NCBI GenBank assembly: GCA_964410625.1
Contig: CAYPHY010000046.1
Location: 1 to 39,249, forward strand
Length of the DNA: 39,249 nt
Source: CAYPHY01 sp964410625
GTDB taxonomy: Bacteria > Chloroflexota > Anaerolineae > Promineifilales > Promineifilaceae
Direction: 5' to 3'
Shown here: positions 1 to 8,158 of the stretch, piece by piece
Layout of the letters: every line of letters begins with the position of its first letter
Numbering within the stretch: the first letter of the stretch is position 1
The notes under the pieces: generated by a model
Seen by the model: only the letters and a program-made list of their open reading frames with translations
Told to the model about the DNA's origin: nothing
The model's database searches: none
Translations under genes and position numbers: made by a program

Positions 1-56
1 CCGAGGCAAAGATTAAACAAATCTTTGCGTCTCTGCTCCTCTGCGCCTCTGTGTTA
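1..56. repeat. Hairpin and part of the CGCAGAG-word repeat
   Basis: A 9-bp perfect stem (GCAAAGATT at 6-14, AATCTTTGC at 20-28) is followed by a CTCTGCGCCTCTG-type sequence at about 29-56. The second part matches one arm of the long inverted repeat at 32715-32794. The opposite arm, if present, lies before the window. It is the leader region of mnmA; no clear promoter is seen. Confidence 0.6.
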
Positions 57-80
57 AAGACAGGCTCCCAATAACCAAGA

Positions 81-1199
81 ATGACCGATACAGTTAACGG
101 CCGTCACCACACGGCCGACACCAACCAAAACCGAAACACGCGCGTCGTCGTCGCCATGAGTGGCGGCGTGGACAGCTCCGTCGCCGCCGCCCTGCTCGTC
201 GAGCAGGGGTACGATGTCGTCGGGCTGATGATGCGCCTGTGGAGCGAGCCGGGCGCAGGGCCAGACGCGCCAGCCAATCGCTGCTGCACGCTCGACCAGA
301 TGACCGACGCGCGGCGCGTGGCCGACAAGCTCAATATCCCCTTCTATGTGATTGACGTACAGGACCACTTTCGCCGCACCGTCGTGCAGTTGTTCATTGA
401 CCAGCACGAAGCGGGAATGACCCCCAACCCCTGCATCGCCTGTAACCGGCAAATTCGCTTCACCTACCTGCTGCAACGCGCTCTAGCACTTAGCGCGCAA
501 TATCTGGCGACCGGCCATTATGCCCGCGTGCAACAAACGGCCGACGGCTACCGCCTGCTCAAAGCCGTAGACAACAGCAAGGACCAGTCCTATGTCCTCC
601 ACGTCCTGGGGCAGCAGGAATTGGCCCATGTCATGTTCCCCCTGGGTGAATATACGAAGGTAGAGGTGCGCGAGTTGGCGCGGAAGATGGGGCTGACCGT
701 CGCCGCCAAGAAGGAGAGCCAGGACTTGTGCTTCCTCAAGGATGGGGACTATCGCCGCTTTCTGAGCGACTATAGCCTGCGTGTCTTTAATCCCGGCCCC
801 ATTCTGGACACCGACGGCCGCGAACTCGGCCAACACCAGGGCCTGCCCCATTACACCATCGGCCAGCGCAAGGGGCTGGGTCTCTCCACCCCCGAACCGG
901 TGTTTGTGATCGCCAAAGACACGCCGCGCAACGCGCTGATCGTCGGCGAACGCGCTTTGCTCGACCAGCGGGAACTGATCGCCGGGGAGGTCAACTGGGT
1001 CAATGGGACGCCGGAAGCGGCCGTCCCTGCCCAGGTGAAGATTCGCTATAAGGCCGCGCCGGTCGCCGCCGAAGTGCGGCCGTTAGACGATGGACGCGCA
1101 GCCGTCCACTTCCTCGAACCCGTCTATGGCATTACCCCCGGCCAGGGGGCGGTCTTTTATGACGGGGACATCTGCATCGGCGGTGGGATCATCCAATGA
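81..1199 (+). CDS. mnmA: tRNA-specific 2-thiouridylase MnmA
   Basis: MnmA adenylates U34 of tRNA-Lys, -Glu and -Gln in the cytoplasm and replaces its 2-oxygen with sulfur carried by a relay of persulfides. At 372 aa the length is normal for the family. Visible motifs are the PP-loop SGGVDSS (residues 27-33), the nucleophilic Cys121 in the CNRQIRF block, GHYAR (about 145-149), KDQSYVL, the persulfide Cys217 in ESQDLCFL, and GQRKGLG in the central domain. The C-terminal beta-barrel is complete. About 20 extra residues precede the first beta strand, so the ATG at 81 may be upstream of the true start, but no better in-frame ATG precedes the PP loop. The stop overlaps the start of the next gene (ATGA), implying translational coupling. 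Confidence 0.96.
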   Translation: MTDTVNGRHHTADTNQNRNTRVVVAMSGGVDSSVAAALLVEQGYDVVGLMMRLWSEPGAGPDAPANRCCTLDQMTDARRVADKLNIPFYVIDVQDHFRRTVVQLFIDQHEAGMTPNPCIACNRQIRFTYLLQRALALSAQYLATGHYARVQQTADGYRLLKAVDNSKDQSYVLHVLGQQELAHVMFPLGEYTKVEVRELARKMGLTVAAKKESQDLCFLKDGDYRRFLSDYSLRVFNPGPILDTDGRELGQHQGLPHYTIGQRKGLGLSTPEPVFVIAKDTPRNALIVGERALLDQRELIAGEVNWVNGTPEAAVPAQVKIRYKAAPVAAEVRPLDDGRAAVHFLEPVYGITPGQGAVFYDGDICIGGGIIQ

Positions 1200-1462
1200 G
1201 TGGTGCGGCCGCTCCATTGATCCTCGGCTTCTTGCTGGCAACCGCCTATGGCGCGGCCTTCCATGTCGTCCTCGGCGGCCCGCTGCGGCGAATCCTCACC
1301 TATCTGCTCGCCGCCTGGCTGGGCTTTATCGTCGGCCACATTGCCGGGGAATGGTTTAACTTCCATCTGCTACAATTGGGGACGGTCAATCTGCTCAGCG
1401 CCAGCGTAGGGGCGTGGGTCGCCCTGCTGCTCAGCTGGTGGCTGGCCGGGCAACAGACATGA
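1196..1462 (+). CDS. Small three-helix membrane protein
   Basis: This is an 88-aa, strongly hydrophobic protein with three predicted membrane segments (roughly residues 5-25, 33-52 and 62-84) and very short loops. It starts inside the mnmA stop codon (ATGA overlap), so it is almost certainly co-transcribed and translationally coupled with mnmA. I do not recognise a named family. The overlap, the absence of internal stops and the uniform hydrophobic pattern support a real gene. A role in membrane organisation is possible, but nothing in the sequence fixes it. Confidence 0.75.
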   Translation: MSGAAAPLILGFLLATAYGAAFHVVLGGPLRRILTYLLAAWLGFIVGHIAGEWFNFHLLQLGTVNLLSASVGAWVALLLSWWLAGQQT

Positions 1463-1492
1463 AATTGACGTTACACAAACGATCCCCATCTG

Positions 1493-1501
1493 TGATATAC
1501 T
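1493..1501 (+). promoter_or_regulatory. Extended -10 promoter candidate
   Basis: TG-A-TATACT at 1493-1501 is an extended -10 element lying 28 bp before the ATG at 1530. A TTACAC at 1471-1476 sits 19 bp upstream, which is a weak -35. Transcription would begin near 1508 and serve the gene at 1530. Confidence 0.45.
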
Positions 1502-1529
1502 TTACATAGTTCAGCAATATAGAAGCGTT

Positions 1530-2036
1530 ATGAGAGATACAACCAACACCCCGCTACCGGCAGATTATTTACCGGCGTCCACAACGCCGCCAGTTGAGCG
1601 ATACGCTCAACCCACCGAACAACCCCGAGGACGACAGCTGATCCCCACGCTCTATATTATCCTCGGTGTTGTCGCTGTGTTGGTTGTCGCCGTCCTGCTC
1701 ATTATGCTATTGGCCTGGTTGGCGAGCAATTACGCGGCCGAGATCGAAACCATTCGCGATCTCTTCCTCATTGCCCTCGGCCTGACATCCTGCCTGACCG
1801 GCATTGTGCTAATCCTGCTCCTGGTCACGACCATCCGCCTGGTCAATATGCTGGAGTTTGAGATTAAGCCCATTCTCAACAAGACGAACGAGACCCTGGG
1901 GACGCTACGCGGTACAACGACATTTGTCAGCCGCAATGTCGTTGGTCCCGTCACCACCGCCAGTAGCTACATGGCTGGTCTGCGGCGCGGTCTTGCCACC
2001 CTGTTCGGCAACCCCCGCCGCAACCTTGACCGCTAG
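1530..2036 (+). CDS. Two-helix membrane protein, unknown function
   Basis: This 168-aa protein has a Pro/Thr-rich N-terminus (residues 1-35), two long membrane helices (about 40-66 and 80-105) and an amphipathic C-terminal tail ending in basic residues (RRNLDR). I do not recognise a characterised family. The tail, which follows a positively charged exit from helix 2 and contains repeated Thr/Asn, resembles DUF948-like membrane proteins of Gram-positive bacteria, but this is only a resemblance. It precedes a YtxH-type gene, a pairing that also occurs with DUF948 proteins elsewhere, so a shared envelope-stress role is plausible but unproven. Confidence 0.7.
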   Translation: MRDTTNTPLPADYLPASTTPPVERYAQPTEQPRGRQLIPTLYIILGVVAVLVVAVLLIMLLAWLASNYAAEIETIRDLFLIALGLTSCLTGIVLILLLVTTIRLVNMLEFEIKPILNKTNETLGTLRGTTTFVSRNVVGPVTTASSYMAGLRRGLATLFGNPRRNLDR

Positions 2037-2091
2037 GCAACGCCAACGGCCGTCTTTATTTAGATTGAAAGTTTAATCAACTATGCTCGGT

Positions 2092-2141
2092 CAACGGTGG
2101 ACAACCTCCTTTCCGTCCACTGTTGGCTGACTACGGAGGTT
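2092..2141 (+). promoter_or_regulatory. Leader hairpin with an anti-Shine-Dalgarno loop
   Basis: An 11-bp stem with one G-U pair (CAACGGTGGAC at 2092-2102, GTCCACTGTTG at 2115-2125) encloses a 12-nt loop. The loop segment AACCTCC (2103-2109) is exactly complementary to GGAGGTT (2135-2141), the ribosome-binding site of the YtxH gene. A loop-to-RBS pairing could control translation. Confidence 0.5.
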
Positions 2142-2145
2142 CAGC

Positions 2146-2499
2146 ATGAACGATAACAGTAATGACTTAGGCGCATTCTTAGCCGGATTTGTGATCGGCG
2201 GCCTGGTAGGGGCGGCCGTCTCGTTGATATTGGCCCCCCGCTCCGGCGAAGAGACTCGTCGCCGCATCATTGACATGAGCGACGAACTACGCGAGACGGG
2301 CCAGGAACGGATCGGGCAGGTCCGTGGTGTTGCCGATAGTTATGCCAATCGCGCCGGAGAAGCCATCGGCGGGGCCAGGGGCAAAGCGGGCCAATTGGGC
2401 GAGCAGCTCCAGCAACAGGCACGCATCGTCCTCGATTCGGGCAAAGAAGGTGTGGACTCCTTACGCTCGCAAATGAAGGATAGCAACGGTAACGGATAA
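2146..2499 (+). CDS. YtxH domain-containing protein
   Basis: This 117-aa protein has one N-terminal membrane helix rich in Gly/Ala (residues 8-28), directly followed by LAPRSGEETRRRI, the hallmark of YtxH (formerly grouped with gas-vesicle-type small proteins). The rest is a polar helical tail rich in Gln, Gly and Ala that may form a coiled coil. YtxH proteins are general-stress envelope proteins in Bacilli; their molecular role is not settled. The start is fixed by a strong GGAGG (2135-2139) six bases upstream of the ATG. The leader carries a hairpin that could mask this site. Confidence 0.88.
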   Translation: MNDNSNDLGAFLAGFVIGGLVGAAVSLILAPRSGEETRRRIIDMSDELRETGQERIGQVRGVADSYANRAGEAIGGARGKAGQLGEQLQQQARIVLDSGKEGVDSLRSQMKDSNGNG

Positions 2500-2509
2500 G
2501 ACATTGATC

Positions 2510-2545
2510 GAAGACCCTCTCGTAGAGGGGCAACGCTTCTTTTTA
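2510..2545 (+). terminator. Rho-independent terminator candidate after the YtxH gene
   Basis: The inner stem CCCTCT (2515-2520) / AGAGGG (2524-2529) has a CGT loop, and an outer GAAG/CTTC pairing is followed directly by a T-rich tract (2540-2550). It is an imperfect but plausible terminator. Confidence 0.5.
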
Positions 2546-2616
2546 TTTATTTGCCCTTCTGGTCTGGGCAACGCCGGCGTTCGTTCAATTCAAAAAGTTT
2601 GGTAATTGCATAGAGG

Positions 2617-2654
2617 GAAGACCGGAGATCGCAATCAGGCGGTCTCCCGTCTTC
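2617..2654 (+). promoter_or_regulatory. Strong hairpin in the RelA-like gene leader
   Basis: A 14-bp stem with one mismatch joins GAAGACCGGAGATC (2617-2630) and GGTCTCCCGTCTTC (2641-2654) around a 10-nt loop. It ends three bases before a possible TTG start and 24 bases before the preferred ATG. It lacks a long T tract, so it is more likely a leader structure or stability element than a full terminator. Confidence 0.5.
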
Positions 2655-2678
2655 GGCTTGCGCATTTTGGATATGTCC

Positions 2679-4973
2679 ATGAACCGGTATCCGGTCATCA
2701 CATTAGATACCTTCATTAAAGGGCTGCCCGCAGACATGAGCGGCGAAGCAGTGAAACAAATTCGCTGCGCCTATGATTTTGCAAATCGCGCTCACGCCAT
2801 GAAGCGGCGCGACTCCGGGGAGCTATATATCGAACATGATCTGGCCGTCGCCCAGACCATTCTCCAGCTTGGTTTTGGCGACGCCGCAACGCTAACCGCC
2901 AGCTTGTTGCATGATGTGCTGCGGCCGCACACTAGCACAACCATCGAAGCCGTCCGCGACTCCTTCGGCCCCGATGTGGCGATGCTCGTTGAAGGGCTGG
3001 CTGACCTCGATAGGTATACCCAAAAAGCAACCGCCAGCGCCAGCGAAAAAAAGAAGCGTGCCCAGCTCGGCGTAGCCGTCCTTGATGACAAGCAAATCTT
3101 AGAAGGCATTCGCCGCGCCATTCGCACCATCATTGATGACGACATCCGTATCATCCTCATCCGCATGGCCGACAGCCTACAAAATTTGCGTAAGGCCAGC
3201 AACCTGGAGCGGGAGCAGCAGCAACAGATCGCTTATGAAGCGTTGCACATCTATGCCCGTCTTGCTAACCGGCTTGGTATCTGGCAACTGAAGTGGGAAC
3301 TAGAAGACCTCGCCTTTCGCTATCTCGACCCAGAAAAGTATCGCGAAATCGCCAGGGGTCTTGATGCGCGGCGGGAAGAACGCAACCAGCGCATCGAAGA
3401 GGCGGCCAATAAGCTGCGTGTCAGGCTGAAGGAGATGGGCTTGCGCGGGACCGTGACCGGCCGTTCCAAGCACATCTATTCCATCTATCGCAAGATGAAG
3501 CGCAAGCAGTTGAACTTTGACCAGATTTACGATCTGGAAGCGTTGCGCGTGATCCTGGAACCCAACGACCCGCAGGCATACGCAGCCAAATCGCTGAAGG
3601 AAAAGGAAGAGGAAGACCGTAACCTGTGCTATCAGGTGCTGGGCGTCGTGCACAGCCTCTGGGAACCCATTCCGCGCGAGTTCGACGACTACATTGCCAA
3701 GCCGAAGGCCAACGGGTATATGTCGTTGCACACGGCCGTTCAAACCAGCAAAAAACCGGACGAAACCAAATATAAATTAGAAGTCCAAATTCGCACGCTG
3801 CGTATGCACATTGAGGCGGAAAAAGGGGTTGCCGCCCATTGGGCCTATAAGGAGCAGGGCGTCAATCTCAGTGCCTCCGTGCAACGCCGGATCGAGGCCT
3901 TGCGGGGTCTGCTGGTGATGCTGCAAGAAGAGGACATCACCAGCGAAAACGGCGAGTCGCTTGAAATCGAGACGTTGGAAGAGCGCATCCAGGTGCTCAC
4001 TCCGATAGGGGATGTGGTTGACCTGGCCTATGGCTCCACGCCGATTGATTTTGCCTATCAAATCCACACCGAGATCGGCCACCGTTGTCGGGGTGCGCGT
4101 GTTAACGGCAAGATGGTCAGCCTCGATTACAAGCTAAAGACCGGCGACCGGGTAGAGATTCTGACCGCCAAACGGGGCGGGCCAAATCGCGACTGGATGA
4201 ACCCTTCGATGGGTTACACCGCCACCGCCCGCACCCGCAGCAAGATTCGTCAATGGTTCCGCCAGCAAGAGCGCGAGCAAAACATCCAACAGGGGCGCGA
4301 AGTGGTCGAACGAGAGTTGCGCCGCCTGGGGCTGAGCGACACCTATACCGTGCAGGACATTGCCACCGCGCTCAAATATAACGATGAAGAGGATTTTCTC
4401 GCCAGGGTCGGCTTTGGCGACATCCAAAGCAACCAGGTCAGTGGCGCCATCACTCTGATGCGCCAACATCTCGACGAGAAAGATCAAGAATTGCTGCCCT
4501 TGCTGCGGCCGAAACCGAAAGGGAAAGGGCTAATCGTCAAAGGGGTCAGCGGCCTCGCCACCAAGATCGCCGGTTGCTGCAATCCCATCCCGCCCGACCC
4601 CATCGTCGGCTACATTACGCGGGGCAGCGGCATTACCATCCATAAGCGCGACTGCAAACAGTTAGCCCGTATGGATGGCGAAGATCGCGACCGGATTGTG
4701 GAGGAAGGGATTGAGTGGGGGATGGACGCCAATGTCTATCCTGTGCCTCTTGTCGTCCGCGCCTACCAGCGTTCAGGATTGTTGGAAGATATGATCAGTA
4801 TCTTACGCGGTCAAAAGGTTAATGTCCCCAGCACCAAGACGCTGACAGCTAACAGCATTATGACGATTTATCTGATCGTCGAAGTAGCCGATCTGCAACA
4901 ACTGGAGTATATCCTGGCCAAATTCAATAATCTTCCCAACGTCACTGAAGCCCGACGGCAGAAATGGGCTTGA
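2679..4973 (+). CDS. RelA/SpoT-family (p)ppGpp synthetase, probably synthetase-only
   Basis: Long RSH enzymes make (p)ppGpp from ATP and GDP/GTP and often hydrolyse it. Domains in order: HD (about 20-190), synthetase (about 220-395), TGS (about 437-497), a conserved Cys/zinc-finger segment (Cys633, Cys634, His655, Cys659) and a C-terminal ACT domain. The first His (53) and HD pair (78-79) remain. However, the catalytic ED after HDxx is Arg82-Pro83, and the usual ADRLHN block reads ADSLQN. The synthetase core is intact (GRSKHIYSIYRKM, YDLEALRV, NGYMSLHT, QIRTLRMH) and carries EFDD (334-337), as in monofunctional RelA rather than the RxKD of bifunctional Rel. I chose ATG 2679 because GGA lies seven bases upstream; TTG 2658 and ATG 2673 are alternatives. 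The length is typical. Confidence 0.93.
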   Translation: MNRYPVITLDTFIKGLPADMSGEAVKQIRCAYDFANRAHAMKRRDSGELYIEHDLAVAQTILQLGFGDAATLTASLLHDVLRPHTSTTIEAVRDSFGPDVAMLVEGLADLDRYTQKATASASEKKKRAQLGVAVLDDKQILEGIRRAIRTIIDDDIRIILIRMADSLQNLRKASNLEREQQQQIAYEALHIYARLANRLGIWQLKWELEDLAFRYLDPEKYREIARGLDARREERNQRIEEAANKLRVRLKEMGLRGTVTGRSKHIYSIYRKMKRKQLNFDQIYDLEALRVILEPNDPQAYAAKSLKEKEEEDRNLCYQVLGVVHSLWEPIPREFDDYIAKPKANGYMSLHTAVQTSKKPDETKYKLEVQIRTLRMHIEAEKGVAAHWAYKEQGVNLSASVQRRIEALRGLLVMLQEEDITSENGESLEIETLEERIQVLTPIGDVVDLAYGSTPIDFAYQIHTEIGHRCRGARVNGKMVSLDYKLKTGDRVEILTAKRGGPNRDWMNPSMGYTATARTRSKIRQWFRQQEREQNIQQGREVVERELRRLGLSDTYTVQDIATALKYNDEEDFLARVGFGDIQSNQVSGAITLMRQHLDEKDQELLPLLRPKPKGKGLIVKGVSGLATKIAGCCNPIPPDPIVGYITRGSGITIHKRDCKQLARMDGEDRDRIVEEGIEWGMDANVYPVPLVVRAYQRSGLLEDMISILRGQKVNVPSTKTLTANSIMTIYLIVEVADLQQLEYILAKFNNLPNVTEARRQKWA

Positions 4974-5076
4974 GAGGAGATTGGGAGACTAAGAGACTGA
5001 AGAGAGTAAGAGATTAAGCAACCCAGTCTACTACTCTCTCAGTCTCCCAATCTCTCAGTCTCCTACTCTCTTCTCC
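4974..5076. repeat. Inverted repeat of the GAGACT-word family
   Basis: The left arm (about 4976-5018, GAGATTGGGAGACT words) is complementary to the right arm (about 5028-5076, AGTCTCCCAATCTC words). The same words occur at 35581-35628 beside the assembly gap. It begins at the stop of the RelA-like gene and supplies the last codons of the convergent gene at 5055, so it may act as a bidirectional terminator. Confidence 0.75.
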
Positions 5077-5318
5077 ACCACCCCCATCTCATCCAACTGC
5101 AACACCTGGCCCGTCTCCTCCAGATGGAGTCGCCAGGTGTTGAGTTCAAAGCGGAAGGGTTGGGTATGTTGTTGTCCCATTCCGGGTTGACCCGCATCGG
5201 GTTGTCCCGTTCCGGCTTCGGCCGCAAAGACCAACTCGCCCCAAACGGCCGTCTCATCCCGTCCCCGCAGCCGCAACTTCGCCCCCTGCCAACGCGCATA
5301 ATTAACTAATGGCCTCAT
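5055..5318 (-). CDS. Small hypothetical protein
   Basis: The reading frame of 87 aa begins at ATG 5318. Its first part, with alternating hydrophobic/charged residues (KLRLRGRD, WGELVF) and a later FELNTWRLHL stretch, reads like an all-beta domain. A Gly/Gln/Pro-rich insertion separates the two. The last residues (EKRVGD) and the stop come from the GAGACT-type repeat. No family is recognised. It lies just downstream of the ABC exporter gene on the same strand, separated from it by a repeat. Protein-like composition supports it, but it could be a spurious frame. Confidence 0.4.
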   Translation of the reverse strand: MRPLVNYARWQGAKLRLRGRDETAVWGELVFAAEAGTGQPDAGQPGMGQQHTQPFRFELNTWRLHLEETGQVLQLDEMGVVEKRVGD

Positions 5319-5327
5319 TTTGAAATC

Positions 5328-5430
5328 TGACAAGGTGACAAGGTGAGGGGGTGACAGGGTGAATGATTGCTGCACCCTGTCACCTTGTCACCTCTTCACC
5401 TTGTCACCTCTTCACCTTGTCACCCTGTCA
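5328..5430. repeat. Inverted repeat of the GTGACAAGG-word family
   Basis: Left-arm words GTGACAAGGTGA (5331-5361) are complementary to multiple TCACCTTGTCACC words (5383-5430). The ABC exporter stop codon (TGA at 5430-5428) lies within it. It probably forms a long hairpin at the 3' end of that gene. Confidence 0.75.
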
Positions 5431-7191
5431 CTCCTCCAACGCTTCATATTGCTCAAAGATACGGCGATAAGCGGGAGAGCTTTCCATCAATGTCGTGTGG
5501 TCGCCCACGGCCGCTACCCGCCCGCCACGCAAGACGACAATCAAATCCGCCCAGCGAATTTGGGAGAGGCGATGAGTGATCAGGATGGTCGTCCGGTCGG
5601 CCGCTACCCGTTCAATCGCCTGTTGAATCTGGTCTTCCGTCGCACTATCCACCGCGCTCGTCGAATCATCCAAAATCAGGATACGCGGATTCGTCAAAAA
5701 CGCCCGCGCCAGCGCCAGTCGTTGCCGCTGTCCGCCAGAGAGCGTCACTCCCCGCTGGCCGACCACCGTCTCATAGCCATCCTCAAAGCCCATGATGAAC
5801 TCATGCGCCTGTGCCGCCCGTGCCGCTTCCTCGATCATCTCCTGCGTCGCCGCCGGATTGCCAAAGGCGATGTTTTCCGCCACCGTCCGCGAAAACAAGA
5901 AAATATCTTGTTCAATGATCGAAATTTGCTGCCGCAACGAGGCCAAATTCCAATCGCGCACATCTACCCCGTCCACCAAGACTCGACCACGATTCACGTC
6001 ATACGTCCGGTTCACCAACTTTGCCAGCGTGCTCTTCCCCGATCCCGTCTGTCCCACAATCGCTACTGTCTGCCCCGGCCGCACCTCGAAATCAACATCT
6101 TCCAAGGCATTCACCTGTTCCACATAGCCAAAGGTAACGTTTTCAAAGCGAATCGAACCGCGAATGGTCCCCCGATACCCTCCCGGATTCTCATCCAGGT
6201 CTGTCTGCGTTTGAATGAGCGACAAAATCCGCCTTGCCCCCGCCAGGCCCAAGGAAAGGCGCGAATAGGCCATCAGGGAGATGTTGGTAGGAAACATAAA
6301 AAGTTGCAACAGCCCTATATACGCCACCACATCCCCTACGTCCAGGCGGCCGAGATTAAACAGAATCAACGCATGGGCAAAACCAATCGCCTCGGTAATC
6401 CCCAATAACAGGAGTGGCAGGAACTTCGCCTCTTCATACCCCTGGGCGACGGCCGCATTCCGATATTCAGCGGTGTTCCCGCGAAAGCGGTCAATCTCCT
6501 GCGTCTCCTGCGCCGCCCCTTTCACCATCTCAATGCCATCAATCGCCTCTGCCAACCGCGTATTCAAACGCCCAAACGCTCCCCGCACCCGGTCGGCAAT
6601 CGCCTGCAACACACTCATATAGCGCGACAATGCCCACACATAGGTCACAATAAAAAACAACGGCGCGAAAATGAGTTGCCAATCATACTGTGGCGCGAGC
6701 AACAACGGCATAACCAAAAAGTTGGCCGACCCTACCACCAGATTGATGCCCGGATAGACGAGGTAGTTGATCTCGCGCACGTCGTTTGTCGCCCGCGCCA
6801 TCGTATCCCCCACCGGCTGCAAATCATGGAAGGTCATGGACTTGCCCAGCAAGTCCACATACAGTTCGCGACGCATATCGCGTTCCAGCCGTTCGCCAAT
6901 GACGGCGCTGGAAAAATTGCGGCCGAACTGCAACACCGCCCGCACCGTCTGGCTGATCACAATTGCCAGTGCGGCCATGCCAATGGTGTGCATGTCCGCC
7001 GGGCTTTCCAACGCCGCGTTAAAGGCGATGCCGACATAGATGGGGATGGCGGCCGCTAAGGCTGCGTTGCCAAACGAGCCAATCAACATACTCACAATCA
7101 AAAAGCGATGGCGGCGTAGATGAGACCATAACCAACGCACGGGAGTACTTTGGTCAGGTTTATAGGTAATTTTAACGGCAAATTCACTCAT
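5428..7191 (-). CDS. ABC exporter half-transporter (fused membrane and ATPase domains)
   Basis: This 587-aa type IV ABC exporter subunit moves an unknown substrate, such as a drug, lipid or peptide, out of the cell using ATP. The six-helix membrane domain spans about residues 28-315, and the ATPase domain runs from about 348 to the end. Motifs are Walker A GQTGSGKS (380-387), Q-loop region near 428, signature LSGGQ (484-488), Walker B ILILDD (504-509) and switch His540. The catalytic Glu after Walker B is Asp509, which in characterised exporters marks the degenerate site of a heterodimer. No partner half-transporter is adjacent, so it may pair with a distant subunit or work as an unusual homodimer. 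Its stop codon is inside a repeat. Confidence 0.93.
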   Translation of the reverse strand: MSEFAVKITYKPDQSTPVRWLWSHLRRHRFLIVSMLIGSFGNAALAAAIPIYVGIAFNAALESPADMHTIGMAALAIVISQTVRAVLQFGRNFSSAVIGERLERDMRRELYVDLLGKSMTFHDLQPVGDTMARATNDVREINYLVYPGINLVVGSANFLVMPLLLAPQYDWQLIFAPLFFIVTYVWALSRYMSVLQAIADRVRGAFGRLNTRLAEAIDGIEMVKGAAQETQEIDRFRGNTAEYRNAAVAQGYEEAKFLPLLLLGITEAIGFAHALILFNLGRLDVGDVVAYIGLLQLFMFPTNISLMAYSRLSLGLAGARRILSLIQTQTDLDENPGGYRGTIRGSIRFENVTFGYVEQVNALEDVDFEVRPGQTVAIVGQTGSGKSTLAKLVNRTYDVNRGRVLVDGVDVRDWNLASLRQQISIIEQDIFLFSRTVAENIAFGNPAATQEMIEEAARAAQAHEFIMGFEDGYETVVGQRGVTLSGGQRQRLALARAFLTNPRILILDDSTSAVDSATEDQIQQAIERVAADRTTILITHRLSQIRWADLIVVLRGGRVAAVGDHTTLMESSPAYRRIFEQYEALEE

Positions 7192-7453
7192 AAGTTATCG
7201 GCTTTCAATTACGATAGGCGAGGTTTTACAGGACAGTCGCAGCGCGTCGGCCGTCCGGCAAAAAGTAAAAATACTCAGGTCTTACAACATGATCTATACA
7301 GCTAACAACACCCTCGGAATGGGCCTAACCACCGATCCGGACATTGCATTTGCAACTTCCACAGAACAACAAATAAATCGTCACAATGACCACCAACATC
7401 AACAGGTTATAACGCTGAACAGAGAGACCGCACACACCCTACGGCGTGACACC
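7192..7453. other. Divergent intergenic region, no clear element
   Basis: This stretch separates the divergent ABC exporter and P-loop kinase genes. An in-frame extension of the downstream gene runs back to 7289, but its composition is not protein-like and lacks a ribosome-binding site. No convincing promoter, repeat or RNA was found. Confidence 0.4.
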
Positions 7454-8056
7454 ATGCGGCGCATTGTGGTCATTGGTTCCAGCGGCGCAGGCAAGTCAAC
7501 CCTATCCCAACAACTGGGCCATCACTTGCACCTGCCCGTCATCCATCTCGACCGCCTCTTTTGGCGCCCAGGATGGGAAAAGACGCCGGAAGCGGAGCGC
7601 GTGGCTATTGTAACCCACCTGGTGGCTGGCGAGAAGTGGATCATTGATGGGACCTATCGCCGGACGCTCGACATTCGGCTCCAGGCGGCCGATACCATCA
7701 TCCTCCTCGACCTCCCCCGCTGGCTGTGTGTCTTCCGCGCCATCAAACGCCGCTTCCAATATCGCTACCAAAAACGGCACGACATCGCCGACGATTGTGA
7801 CGAGTCCATTTTCAATATCAGCTTTCCGCGCTTCCTGCGTAAAATCTGGAACTATCCAGAGCGAGTCCGGCCGGGAATCATCCAGCAACTTAAGCAAATC
7901 GAGCAACTGGATGGAGGCAAAAACGTGATCGTCCTCCAGTCCACCGAGGCGGTAAACGCCTTTCGCGCTGATCCCCATGCCTTTTTGCGCCTTGTCACCG
8001 CCCAACCACACCCCTTCCTCTTCAGCAACGGCCGCGCGCCCGTATCAATTTTCTAA
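7454..8056 (+). CDS. P-loop kinase-like protein (FlaR / adenylate kinase-related)
   Basis: This 200-aa single-domain P-loop protein has Walker A GSSGAGKST (about residues 8-16) right after the first beta strand. It is followed by HLDRLFWRPGW and WIIDGTYRRTLDIRL, patterns typical of the family annotated as 'topology modulation protein' FlaR, which is related to adenylate and shikimate kinases. The LDLPRWLCVFRAIKRR block matches the lid/Walker B area of that family. The true substrate is unknown, and the topology label is historical. I chose ATG 7454, which starts directly before the beta strand of the P loop; an upstream ATG at 7289 would add 55 poorly structured residues. Confidence 0.82.
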   Translation: MRRIVVIGSSGAGKSTLSQQLGHHLHLPVIHLDRLFWRPGWEKTPEAERVAIVTHLVAGEKWIIDGTYRRTLDIRLQAADTIILLDLPRWLCVFRAIKRRFQYRYQKRHDIADDCDESIFNISFPRFLRKIWNYPERVRPGIIQQLKQIEQLDGGKNVIVLQSTEAVNAFRADPHAFLRLVTAQPHPFLFSNGRAPVSIF

Positions 8057-8063
8057 GACCAAC

Positions 8064-8096
8064 AGAAACGGGGTCTCTTCAGGAGACCCCGTTTCT
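8064..8096 (+). terminator. Perfect 14-bp hairpin after the P-loop kinase gene
   Basis: AGAAACGGGGTCTC (8064-8077) and GAGACCCCGTTTCT (8083-8096) form a perfect stem with a 5-nt loop. It lacks a strong T tract. It belongs to the AGAAAC...GTTTCT repeat family also seen at 26866-26898 and 33240-33300, so it may be a mobile-like hairpin doubling as a terminator. Confidence 0.6.
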
Positions 8097-8158
8097 CGAG
8101 GAACCTCCCCAACTTACTCCTGGCGAACGATTAGAACAGACAACCAGCGTTTTCCACA

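Noticed and set aside
1465..1470. TTGACG as -35 for the gene at 1530
   Set aside because: The spacer to TATACT would be 25 bp, too long; an extended -10 explains the site better.
5359..6408. Open frame of 349 codons antisense to the ABC exporter gene
   Set aside because: It starts in a repeat, is Arg/His/Pro-rich and opposes a complete exporter gene.
7289..7453. N-terminal extension of the P-loop kinase gene
   Set aside because: It is low in protein-like pattern and not needed before the P-loop strand, and no ribosome-binding site is seen.
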